A stretch of DNA of 64,000 nucleotides from positions 1,465,802 through 1,529,801 of the forward strand of contig CM018603.1 in the NCBI GenBank assembly GCA_009192285.1, read 5' to 3'. The notes below the pieces were generated by a model. The model was not told the DNA's origin and ran no database searches. It saw nothing but the letters and a program-made list of their open reading frames with translations. Positions 22,699 through 31,954 of this stretch are shown piece after piece (within the stretch, counting starts at the first letter, position 1; the number at the start of each line of letters is the position of its first letter). The position numbers and the translations under genes are program-made. The stretch comes from Morchella semilibera (taxonomy: Eukaryota; Ascomycota; Pezizomycetes; Pezizales; Morchellaceae).

Positions 22699-23145
22699 GG
22701 CTGTCTGTGTAAACAAAGTTTTCCCGTGTGCGTTGCCAGGGTAGCTTTCAGAGTGGGGAGCTATGGCCACTGGTTGCACCATGCGTGGTGGCATTTTAGC
22801 GGTCACAAAGCTTAGACCATGTGTAGTAAACCAGGGTAATTATAACTTGCTGCATCATGCAGGTACCATAGCAACCGATATATATATGGTACTGCCTCTA
22901 GATACATAAATTATAATAAGAGCTCTATACTGTATATATACATATATTTATGTACTTACAGGTACTTAGCGACTGGTTCGTACTCAGTGGAAGTATGTAC
23001 AGATATTAAAAATGTGAGCGTTGTCACCGTTACCATGTTGTGGCATTGGTGGGGAGCTGGTATCACTCATGTAGACAGTAAGTGAACTGGCCCTAGACCC
23101 CCCAACGTGCAACTCACCATAAGTGAGAGGTGTAACGTAGCAGTA

Positions 23146-23159
23146 GTTGCTGTGGCAAC
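23146..23159. promoter_or_regulatory. X-box-like inverted repeat GTTGCTGTGGCAAC
   Basis: Two perfect 5-bp arms GTTGC/GCAAC around TGTG match the consensus for RFX-family factors (fungal Rfx1/Crt1). It lies about 150 bases upstream of the ATG at 23312. Binding is inferred, not shown. Confidence 0.4.
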
Positions 23160-23311
23160 GTTGGTTTCTCAGTAACTTATGCGTATTTTACTCTTCAAAT
23201 GCACTAGCCAAGCCCCAAATGTTTACGTGTAATGTACAGCTATATAAACACCATCTGCCCCTCACCCCTCTTTCCCCCGGTTACCGTTCATATACAGTCC
23301 ACATTGATACA

Positions 23312-24775
23312 ATGCTCGCACTCATCATCATTCGTATTACGCTCATCGCAATGCTCATTGCACAGTTCTACAACATTCAGGCTTACCTTGATCCTTTGAT
23401 CAATCTCTTCAAGGAAGCGGCCTCGTTCATGCAGGAACAGGCCACAGCTGAGTCAATTGGATCCTCTCCGTATGTTTCTCCCAGTCCTTCCCAGTATCTT
23501 CTTTCTTTTATAGTCTCTTTTGTCTCAAGTAGCCTCAGCCCATGAATGTCTATGATCCCATGTCTGTCTGCCTCTATTGAGATTGTGGTTGGCTATAGAA
23601 GACATCGAGAAACCTTTGTTTACGTTTATTATGATCTGATTACATTGCTAACTTCTGCTTCTAGCTGCATTTCCTGCGGGGACGTTTCCGGCACCTACCT
23701 GTGTGAAACAGAGGCGTCCGGAACTCTAATGGGATCCGCCTCTCCTACTACTAACTGTGCACAGATTAAAACTTTTGATTTTGTCGACAATAGGGTCCTC
23801 CGAGCTCTCCAGCAGCACTGCCACCGATTCAACATTGATCTTGAGTCAATCTTGTAAGTGCCCTAATCACTATATTCCCTCAAGTTCAGCTCTTTTAGCT
23901 TTTTCAATTTCCTTAGCCCAAATTTTCGAGTAACTACCCTTGAAAAAGTTGCTAACATTTTCTTCTAGCGTTGCGATGACCTCCACGGAGGTTCATCCTT
24001 GCTCCCACAGATCGATGACCCCCAGGTCACCGTTCTCAAACGGCTCCCAGCTCTCCCATCCAAGTCAGCCCCATTCCCTTACAGATCTGCTGACACAAAC
24101 CCCAACAGACTAGGTCTCGGTTCCTGGCACCAAGGTCCTGTACTTTGGGAAGGGGGACTCAAAGGGCCAAACCCAAAGCCCTGGGAGCGCAAAGTCCTCG
24201 GCAGCTTCGAACCCAAGAATCCCTCAAAATTCAGGCGTTCAAGCTTCAAGCCCGGTGACAGCTCTCTCGCGGCACTCCAGAAATGCAGGACTGAAATCAG
24301 AAATGCATGGAACAGAGTCAACGTTGTCTACAAGTACTGGAAAGAGTCAAGGGAGGCCATGATAAAGGCAGGTAAGTATGACCCTGATAAGTGTCAGCCT
24401 AAAAAACGCAAGGAGACTCGGGTGGATGTCATCCGCCGTCTAGGTACCAAGGACTCTCGATACACCACCATCACACCAGCAGAGATAAGGGCGCTGAACA
24501 AAGGGACACCGCATGTCCCAGAAGAACGTCTGAGCGGACAACTGCGCCGGGTCCCGATGCCCACCCGCAAGGTCAAGATCCCAGCCCCAGAGAAGTGGCG
24601 CCACAACATCAGAGTCCGTCCTCGGATTGATGGCAAGCTCGATCCAGTGACGGGCAACATGTTCTACAACGACGCCACAAAGATCCCCTACATGGTCACC
24701 GCATACCCAGCCAACTGGGGCCGGAAAATAAAGGCAAAGTGGGGTAAGGTCAAATGGAGACGCGACAAAGCGTAA
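23312..24775 (+). CDS. Three-exon gene, basic C-terminal region, unknown function
   Basis: Exon 1 is 23312-23469 and starts with a hydrophobic stretch (LALIIIRITLIAMLIAQ), a signal anchor or signal peptide. Intron 1 is 23470-23664 (GTATGT, GCTAAC, TTCTAG). Exon 2 is 23665-23853 and has cysteines (CISCGDVSGTYLC, ALQQHCHRF). Intron 2 starts GTAAGT at 23854. The best acceptor by branch site is 23968 (GCTAAC, TTCTAG), but it shifts the frame away from the long 3' frame; an acceptor at 24084 (CCCTTACAG) keeps it. The last exon to 24775 is Lys/Arg/Pro-rich (WHQGPVLWEGGLKGPNPKPW, EKWRHNIRVRPRIDGKLDP, YPANWGRKIKAKWGKVKW). I do not recognise a family. Either intron 2 is 231 bases long or there is a one-base error. 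Confidence 0.65.
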
Positions 24776-24798
24776 GAGTATTACTGACGGCCTAGTGA

Positions 24799-24903
24799 TT
24801 GCATGTGAGAAGGGGTGCAGCCCAACTTACATGCAAGAGCTAGTTTACTGACTTTAGCTTTGCAATCGCATCTGGGGAGGAGTGCAGCCCAAACCAGGTG
24901 CGA
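24799..24903 (+). ncRNA. Two tandem hairpins with covarying stems, in the 3' flank of the preceding gene
   Basis: Hairpin 1 has stem 24799-24808 with 24827-24836; hairpin 2 has stem 24866-24875 with 24894-24903. Both stems are 10 bp and both loops are exactly 18 bases. The loops share GTGCAGCCCAA, whereas three stem positions differ by full compensating changes (T-A/C-G, G-C/C-G, A-T/G-C). Both are followed by AGAGC. They begin 21 bases after the stop codon at 24773-24775, so they are likely transcribed in the 3' UTR. The strand is taken from that gene. No known RNA family was recognised. Confidence 0.55.
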
Positions 24904-25523
24904 GAGCACATTAACTACTAACTTCGTGCCTATATAGGATCCTGAGCAATTGACAGTACCTTGACGTGGTGCTTGGGCTTTAAACCAAATCTGTCTTCCC
25001 GATCTATGACTTCCTCTTTTTTGGGGTTCAAAGGTATCCTTTTCGTTCCAGTTGGGGGTCTTTATGATGGCTGCTAACGTTTTAGTTTACAGGAATGTGC
25101 AAAGCAACCCTTTGTTTGCAAGGCTGGGGGGAGGATTAATGTCATTGTATCTTGCATTCTAGAAAATAAAATACGTTTCATATCAGCATCTTTGTGCGGG
25201 ACTTGTGAATATTTTACGTTTGTTGTGTTCAAACTCTCGAGTCCGTTTGCAGAGAGCTCGACACGATATCATGGCCTTAGTGAACTCTTGTTTCTTTACT
25301 TCGCTAAAGAGCTGAGAGCGAGGTATGGAGTAGTAATAGCTTTTTATAGGTTTTCTCAAATTTCTAATTCCCAGTTGTACCTGTACCTATATAGCCTTCA
25401 CAGTCCATCAACCAGACCTTAACGAAAGGAATGACACACTTCCCCACCAACATCGGCAGCCCATCAGGTCGTCTCACAAAGTTAAGCATCTCTGGCCAAA
25501 AGGCTGCTCGTCCACAGCAGCAC
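24904..25523. other. 3' flank and intergenic stretch
   Basis: It contains a probable polyadenylation region (AATAAAATA near 25165). No gene seen. Confidence 0.4.
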
Positions 25524-26096
25524 TCACGCTCTCCTCCTCCCTGTTGCAATTCTCCCAATCACACTTCTCATCTTCACCAATGTCCCCCTCCTCTCTGTCC
25601 TCTCCTCCCCCGCCTGTGACACCTCCTCTTCAATCACCACCCTCAACGGCTCACAGCTCACCACCGGCCACCTTGCCCAGTATCGCAGCACCTCCCACAT
25701 CCACTTCTCGTCACCCACCGTCCTCCCTTCCGGGTGCGGCCACGGCCTCGACAGCGCTATATTCGCCCTAGCAGAGTCCAGCGGATGCACCAACCCCGGC
25801 ACCACCGGGACCTCTGCGAGCGTCAAGAGCACCTCGCGGTAGAGCCGCTCCTTGTCGAGACGGACGCCCCGCGCGGCGGGGGCTTCGGCCGCCGTTGCGG
25901 GCGCGGGACTGGGGGGCGAGGAGGGCCCGTGGGCGGAGAGCGACAGGGCGCGCATCTCGAGGTCGAAGAGCGAGAGGTCCCCGCTGGAGGCGGCCGCATG
26001 CAGCCGCTGCCGCTGCGAATGCTCGTAGTGCTGGGCGGCGGCGTGCGAGAGGAGGAGGGTGGTGGTGGAGGGGGTGCTGCGTATTGATGTCGGCAT
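25524..26096 (-). CDS. Intronless GC-rich gene, 190-residue protein of unknown function
   Basis: The frame starts with ATG at 26096 and ends with TGA at 25524. It opens with a Ser/Thr-rich stretch, then QHYEHSQRQRLHAAASSGDLSLFDLEMRALS (helical), an Ala/Pro linker and a more folded-looking C-terminal half (LDKERLYREVLLTLAEVPVV, DEKWMWEVLRYWARWPVVSCE). The coding strand is C-rich at the 5' end and G-rich at the 3' end, as in the other intronless genes here. The reverse strand also has long open frames, but these look less like protein. Family not recognised. Confidence 0.55.
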   Translation of the reverse strand: MPTSIRSTPSTTTLLLSHAAAQHYEHSQRQRLHAAASSGDLSLFDLEMRALSLSAHGPSSPPSPAPATAAEAPAARGVRLDKERLYREVLLTLAEVPVVPGLVHPLDSARANIALSRPWPHPEGRTVGDEKWMWEVLRYWARWPVVSCEPLRVVIEEEVSQAGEERTERRGTLVKMRSVIGRIATGRRRA

Positions 26097-26354
26097 CTTG
26101 TTCTTGCTTCTTGGGGTTGCGGGGGTGGGAGCTTTGATTGGTGGTGAGGGCGGAGATGGACAGAGAGGGTGCGGTGGAGAGGGGGGGGGAGTGGAAGTGG
26201 GGGGTGGCTTCTTTTGGCTTCTGGACGTGGGTGGTGCGTTTCATGTGCTGTGTGTACGGGGTTTGAAACTGGTGCGTTTCTGCGGGCGGGTTCTTTGTTC
26301 TTGGGGTGGTGCTTTGGGCGTGTTTTTGCCTCGGTGGGTTGTGGGTGTTGGGAT

Positions 26355-26630
26355 CTATCTTCTTGTTAGAACTAGTATATCTCGTTGTGGAATAAATTTA
26401 TATTTCACCATATACCTGAGAGCTCTCTAAAACTATCTGCCCTAATACATATCTGTAAAAACGTAGACCAAACAACACCTTCTCTAGCTCCCCTATCTTT
26501 CTTGTTAGAACCGGTATATCTCGTTGTGGAATAAATTTATATTTCACCATATACCTGAGAGCTCTCTGGAACTATCTGCTCTGATATATATCTGTAAAAA
26601 CGTAGACCAAAACACCTTCTCTAGCTCCCC
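26355..26630 (+). repeat. 138-bp tandem duplication (two units)
   Basis: Units 26355-26492 and 26493-26630 align with few changes. Shared text includes TATCTCGTTGTGGAATAAAT and GTAAAAACGTAGACCAAA. Non-coding. Confidence 0.8.
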
Positions 26631-26896
26631 GTACGTTCCTCGAAACCGTGGCCTGGTCTATCACGCCCGCATAACTTCCTATGTCCCTCGTCCTCTTCAT
26701 TGTCCCCTGGCATCTCCTCGAGGGTGGTTGTGCTCCTGGAGTAGCGCAGCGCAGCGTCAGCTCTGCTGCTCCGACGGTGCGTCCGGCATGGTGGGTGGAC
26801 GGAGGGTGTGCTGTGTGCTGTGTGGTAGCTGGGAGGGGGGGGGGGTTCATGCTCATGTGTAGGGGGTTGTGCTACGAGTGCGTTGTCGTGCTGAGA

Positions 26897-26931
26897 CATG
26901 GGACATCACTCGGTCATGGCGCGTCACTCGG
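26897..26931 (+). promoter_or_regulatory. Two adjacent CATG-N5-TCACTCGG motifs
   Basis: Exact copies at 26897-26913 and 26915-26931, separated by one base, with different N5 (GGACA and GCGCG). The N5 difference argues against a recent tandem duplication. Confidence 0.4.
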
Positions 26932-27426
26932 CTTAGTGTTGGACATATGCATGTAAGGGCCGGGGGTGGGGTGTAAGTGGTGGGGTGTAAGTGAGACATT
27001 ATCCCTGTCCTGCAGCTGCGCGGTGGTAGAAAAAGCTTATGTCGATGCTGACCCCTATAGCTAGGGCCAGGATTGGTGTGGGAAATTAAGTAGTTATTTG
27101 ATAACAGGATCTGTTAACAAAAACCGGGCTTTGCTTCTTGCGGGAGGTCGGCATGGACCGACAACTTAAGATAGCGGGGGACGGGTATCTACCTATAGCT
27201 ACCCCGTCTCTAGCACCGCTCTGTCTGGTACGCGGTCGGGGTGGTTGTTGGGGTGGGCGGTTCCGGCTGAACAGTGCCGCGTGGGCTTGAGACGTCCCGG
27301 GACGTGATGTTCCTCTGCGCTGTGTGTGGTTGTGCTAATACCGGCCGGTGGACTGCCTCGACGGCCGGAGAAGGGCGGTGCTGGTTCGTGCCGCGCCGGC
27401 TTGTGGATCGCGGGTGTTAGCTTGTA

Positions 27427-27786
27427 CTCAGGGTGTCGGAAAGTGATGCACATTTGATAATTTATCAACCACCAGAGGGTTACATACCACATGCGATTAT
27501 TTCCAGGTTAATATGAGCGTTGAGATACATATTGTGACCAGGAACCAAAAAAAGAGTCTGTTATCAATTCGTTTCTGTGACCTTTACCACTCATTTTTAC
27601 TACCTTGAAGTGACCTCTTCCCTATAAAGCAAACATTTAGTATCCAGACATCTCTAGATACATTCCAGGTAGTAATAGAGGGAATATATACTCGAAACTC
27701 CACCTAGAAAGTATTTTCAGTTGGTGTATTTGGGTGTATTTAGGCGTTGCTAAGTCAAAATGTGCATCACTTTCCGACACCCTGGG
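27427..27786. mobile_element. 360-bp inverted-repeat element with TA target duplication
   Basis: Terminal repeats of about 31 bp (core CAGGGTGTCGGAAAGTGATG) differ at one base near the end and are flanked by TA on both sides (27425-27426, 27787-27788). No transposase frame is present. The family is Tc1/mariner-like by its TA target; related ends lie at the window start and at 19456. Confidence 0.8.
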
Positions 27787-27788
27787 TA

Positions 27789-28199
27789 CATTGCCGCCGT
27801 GAAGAAATGCGGCCAATTAATGCATCAATAACAGAAGCAATGCTGCAAACTGGCGGCCCGGAGAATAACGATGAAAAGGCACCTCCACCCCCCACCAGGC
27901 TTGGTCGGCGGATCGTGGTGCGGTGGGAGAATTGGTGGTGCTGTTCTAGGCACTTACCTTTCCTATCAGACGGGCCAGCAGGTCCGGCGGGGTGTTTCGA
28001 GTTAGCGCCGCTCACTGGAAACATAAGCTACATCCGGGAATGGATCATCTGTTTTTTGCACTCGTCGGGTGCCTGGGGGGGGGGGGGTCTCATCGATCTA
28101 GCTGGTCGTATACCGCCGTTGGTGTGGATCATGGGTTGTCACTCGCTACGAATATTTTTTTTTTGTTTGTTTAGTTCATTAATTAATTAATTGCATGCA
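27789..28199. other. Intergenic stretch between two inverted-repeat elements
   Basis: It holds a G13 tract (28075-28087) and a one-mismatch copy of the 17-bp motif (28130-28146). No gene seen. Confidence 0.4.
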
Positions 28200-28222
28200 G
28201 CCTTCCGGCTATGACAATACCG
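28200..28222 (+). repeat. Left 23-bp direct repeat flanking the 351-bp element
   Basis: GCCTTCCGGCTATGACAATA plus CCG abuts the element start. The right copy at 28574-28596 differs at one base. Confidence 0.75.
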
Positions 28223-28573
28223 TATGGTGCGGTAAATGTGTCAAAAGTAATTTTGCCAACGGTGGTAAATTATTTTACCACCGGTAGTAAAAATAATACT
28301 AACATTTATACCTTAAAATGGATAAAAGCACAGACTTTCTGGCCAAAAGGGGCTATATAATGCCAGTATATATGAACATTGTCCACCGGTGGGAATTTCA
28401 CCACCAGTGGTAGATCATTTTACCACCGGTGGCAGGAATTTTACCACTGGTGTGAAACTGTGGGTAATGCAGAATAAAGACTGAAAGTCAGCATTTATAC
28501 TGGAACAAGGACTGAAATTCAGTGCTTATACCACCGGTGGTAAAATTACTTTTGACACATTTACCGCTCCATA
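28223..28573. mobile_element. 351-bp inverted-repeat element, copy 2
   Basis: It begins TATGGTGCGGTAAATGTG and ends with CGCTCCATA; the ends match as an inverted repeat of about 40 bp. Its interior is rich in CCACCGGTGG palindromes. It is one base longer than copy 1 at 11605-11954 and shares its ends. It is flanked by 23-bp direct repeats instead of a 7-bp duplication. Non-coding. Confidence 0.8.
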
Positions 28574-28596
28574 GCCTTCCAGCTATGACAATACCG
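28574..28596 (+). repeat. Right 23-bp direct repeat flanking the 351-bp element
   Basis: It abuts the element end exactly and has one mismatch (A for G) to the left copy. Confidence 0.75.
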
Positions 28597-31500
28597 CACT
28601 GCCCCGCTCCCGCCGCCATCTATAACAGAGGAGGACATGGGAAAGGTAACTAAACGGTCGAGTATTTCTCTACCACCATCATTTGATGCATTTACTAATA
28701 TAAAAAGAATCTGTGAATGCATCGAAGGATGCATTAAATGCAACAAAGGATATTAATGCATCAGAGCAACGAGTTTACTGGTACTTTAGCTGTGAATAGT
28801 CAATAGCAATGCCTGAAATGGTTGAAATCATATCAATTTATAGCATGGCGTAATAGATTAGCTCCTCACTTAGTTCAAGTTCAATTCTCTGACAGTTTTT
28901 TTTCCTTTTTTTTTCCAGGAAATTTCCCATGTCCTGATTAGACTGGTGCATTTTCGATGCATTATGAAACGATACATTCTAGATACATATGCCGATTCAT
29001 TACGTGGGGTGGTAGAGTTTCTGTTCTCGCTCCCCGCCTTGTATAAGTCAATTTCTTCCAATTGAGCGCGGTTGTGTTCCTCCCCCCGCTCTCTCTAGAT
29101 CTCCGCTTTGCTCACTTTGCCCGTTGCGTTCCGTCCATTGCTTCCATGTTTCCGGTGCATTTTTGGTTCCCTCCTTTGACTAGAGTGGCTGCGTTATCAG
29201 TTATTTGGAGTGACGGAATGCGTCAGATGCAGCGGGGAGAGCGTTATGCCTGGACGAGACGGTATTGGGGACTTACGGCCCCCATTGGTCATATTCAACA
29301 TTACTTACTGCGAGCTACATTGCTCTCAGTCCGCTTCCGCGGTTGGTTGTGGGGGTTAGATCTACAACTGGTATCAGATACGCAGCTAGAAAAAAGACTC
29401 CGGACTGCGTTGCTATGGACGGGAAGTAGCGGGTATCTCATGGCTGATACTAAAGTCTAACTAACCCTAACCAAACATACGAGGTGCTGCTTATGTATTA
29501 AAAACGATATATGACAGGTAGCAGGCCGCCCCTCCCCCCCGCCTCCCCCCACTCTGGTCCAGCTCTATATTCCCACCCCCTTAGAACTCGAACCTTAGTT
29601 GTCGGTCAGCAAAGCCTCCATCGATGTAGGTAGTAGTGATTACACACCCGTTGCACCGCGTGCTGCTGTCACTAGTCACGACCACCATCATCCGCCTGGG
29701 AAGACACCAACCAAACCCGGCAATAAGCCTCCGCCCAGACGGCCCTCCTTGAAAACGGCGTGTCCAGCGCATCTCCCTAGGACATAAATGGTAGTGCTGT
29801 AAAGTATCTGCGGACATAACACGCTGAGATCGCGTGAAGAATCTCCCGCCTCCAAATGGTGTGCTGTTCCGCTATATCCACGGGATTCAAGATTGGTCGG
29901 TATCCAGGGCGTACACTAGATGGCGTGTATCACGCCTGCCTTGCCATTAGCTTGATATTTGTCTTTGAACCCCAGCTCTGCATCTACCCGGGATTATATT
30001 CATAGGCTATCACTCGACGTAAGATGGTGCTGTATTTACATTTCCCAATGTTTGCGGCTGGGTCCTGGGCGGCAAGCGGGAAGGCGTGCCCATATATATC
30101 TTCACACCTTTAACCCTGAAGTCAGCAACAGCAAGCCCTCATATATAACTCCCCTCTCGCGGAAAACACCCACCTTTTACAGAAACCACATAGGCATTAT
30201 ATATAACGCAGTTCCACCTCCTCTACTACTGTATCCCCCCCCTCATCCTACCCAAAACTGCAGTCTTTATGCAATTCCTTCCGTGGCGTTGGACTGTTGG
30301 CAGGTGGAACGTCCCTTTTCTCCCAAATCCCCTGGTATCTAATAGCCCTGATGCACCTAGGGCACCGACGCGTCCGGAAATGCTCTCGCAGCGCCAACCA
30401 AGCAAGGGATGGATCCAGAGGGAGAAATGTTGGTAAATTAGCAGTTGGTTGCATTTTTGCGGTGCGGTTAAGCTGCAAGGTACATGACGTGCATTAGTCA
30501 GCACAGGGCAGATGTATGGAGCCAGGGAGGGGGTATAGGATTGGGTGATAGGCGTGGGGAGTGTTGGCACCGGTGGTCCCTTGCTGTATCCGTCTCGCTG
30601 GTGTGCCAGTCGCTGGGAGTGGTGGGGGAGCGGTGATGGGTTTGGTGTTTTGGTGGTGCTCATGGAGAGCGGGGGTGTATGTGTTAGGCCGCCGTAAGGT
30701 AGTGGGTAGAGAGTTGTTTAAGACAGATATATGTCTCTAATCGATATAACGTTTAACACTCCGGAAAAGAGGAAATAGTCCATCCACAACCGCTAAGGTG
30801 ATGGTTCTCATCAGGGAGCTCTGATATTGTCATGCGCAGCCGTATGCAAAGCGAGTTTTCGTCCACTGGACGGTGTTACTCGACCACTCCACGAGAGCTC
30901 CCAATATTATATCCATTATGTCTGTGGTGAGCTGCCATCTCGAGTTATCGCCGATATATAGGAGACCTATTTCCATCCATGAGTTAGTCGCCATCCATAT
31001 GTATTTAGGGGTAGCCCTAGCTCGATCCTCTGTCTTCCCTCCCAGAGGAATTATTGGGGGGGGGGGGGTTCGATTATCGATGCGTATCTGAAACATGATC
31101 TGGGTTGTGTCTTACCTGTTTTGAGCAACAGATCCAGACCAATCAAACAACCTGAGACATTCCAGAGTGCATACCACACACACAACGCGTTGACTGCGCA
31201 TGGCCCACTATATATTCGACGACCCCACCTCCTTCCTCCATTCTTTCATGGGTACTTTTTTTGTGTGTGCAGTCGCACCTCGCTATGCTGGATGGCCAAG
31301 ATTCGCATATATTCCTAAGAAACCCGGGATAGCAGAACTGATTGCAGTAAGAAAAAAAAAATTGGAACCCCAGGACTTCTTCTTAATTACGGGACAGCAA
31401 GGGGTCCGGCGCACTGGGGTCCAGCATATCGAGTTGCGATCTTCGTCACGATGCGATAGGTTGAGGTCGGCGAGCATCGGAGAGAGACTAATCTACAGCC

Positions 31501-31630
31501 ACGTACATGCGCAGTGCGCAGTTATTCCACTGGATCGAAGATCTGGAATAATTATCGTCAGCCCAATCAACCCTAGCAATATATACACACATATAGCCTT
31601 GTGTGCACCTGACGATGGGAGCGATCGCCG
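28597..31630. other. Intergenic stretch, no gene supported
   Basis: Open frames (for example 29062-29460) are short and not clearly protein-like. CTAACTAACCCTAACC lies near 29460 and a G13 tract at 31056-31068. The frame 31200-31667 may belong with the coding segment listed next. Confidence 0.4.
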
Positions 31631-31954
31631 GAGGAACCCATACCTTACAACAAGGCCTTCAAAGTAGCACAGGCCCTAGGAAATGATTTCCCTCCGAAGG
31701 AGATTCACCATCTAGCTAGGCCACCACCCCACGAGGCCGAACCAGAATCAGATCATGAAATATATTCAGGGCTGCCCAGCAGGGTGCTCTCTTTGCGCGC
31801 GATCGAGCATGTAGACGACGAACATCTCCTGCCCCTGGAGACTAGCCTCCGCGTGACAAACTGTGTAACGCAATTGATAGTCGATGCGGTTTTTGACTTC
31901 TTGCTGGCTTTGGTAGTTCCAAGCTCCAGCGATTCTGAGGTTTTCCACGGCTAG
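31631..31954 (+). CDS. Protein-like open segment without its own start codon (probable last exon)
   Basis: The frame is open from just after a TGA near 31610 to the TAG at 31952-31954, with a natural-looking composition: YNKAFKVAQALGNDFPPKEI, HHLARPPPHEAEPESDHEIY, DDEHLLPLETSLRVTNCVTQ and VDAVFDFLLALVVPSSSDSE. It has no ATG near its beginning, so it is a 3' exon or follows a frameshift. The frame 31200-31667 just upstream, ending at SNIYTHIALCAPDDGSD, could be the preceding part in another frame. Function unknown. Confidence 0.4.
   Translation, partial: EEPIPYNKAFKVAQALGNDFPPKEIHHLARPPPHEAEPESDHEIYSGLPSRVLSLRAIEHVDDEHLLPLETSLRVTNCVTQLIVDAVFDFLLALVVPSSSDSEVFHG

Larger units (their letters stand above)
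26097..27426. other. Intergenic stretch with a tandem duplication and two CATG-N5-TCACTCGG motifs
   Basis: The first 250 bases are G-rich. No convincing gene. The tandem 138-bp repeat and the paired motif are listed separately. Confidence 0.45.

Noticed and set aside
22402-22806. 134-codon minus-strand frame across the 19-bp repeats
   Set aside because: The frame is kept open by the repeat and by CT-rich low-complexity text; no protein-like content.
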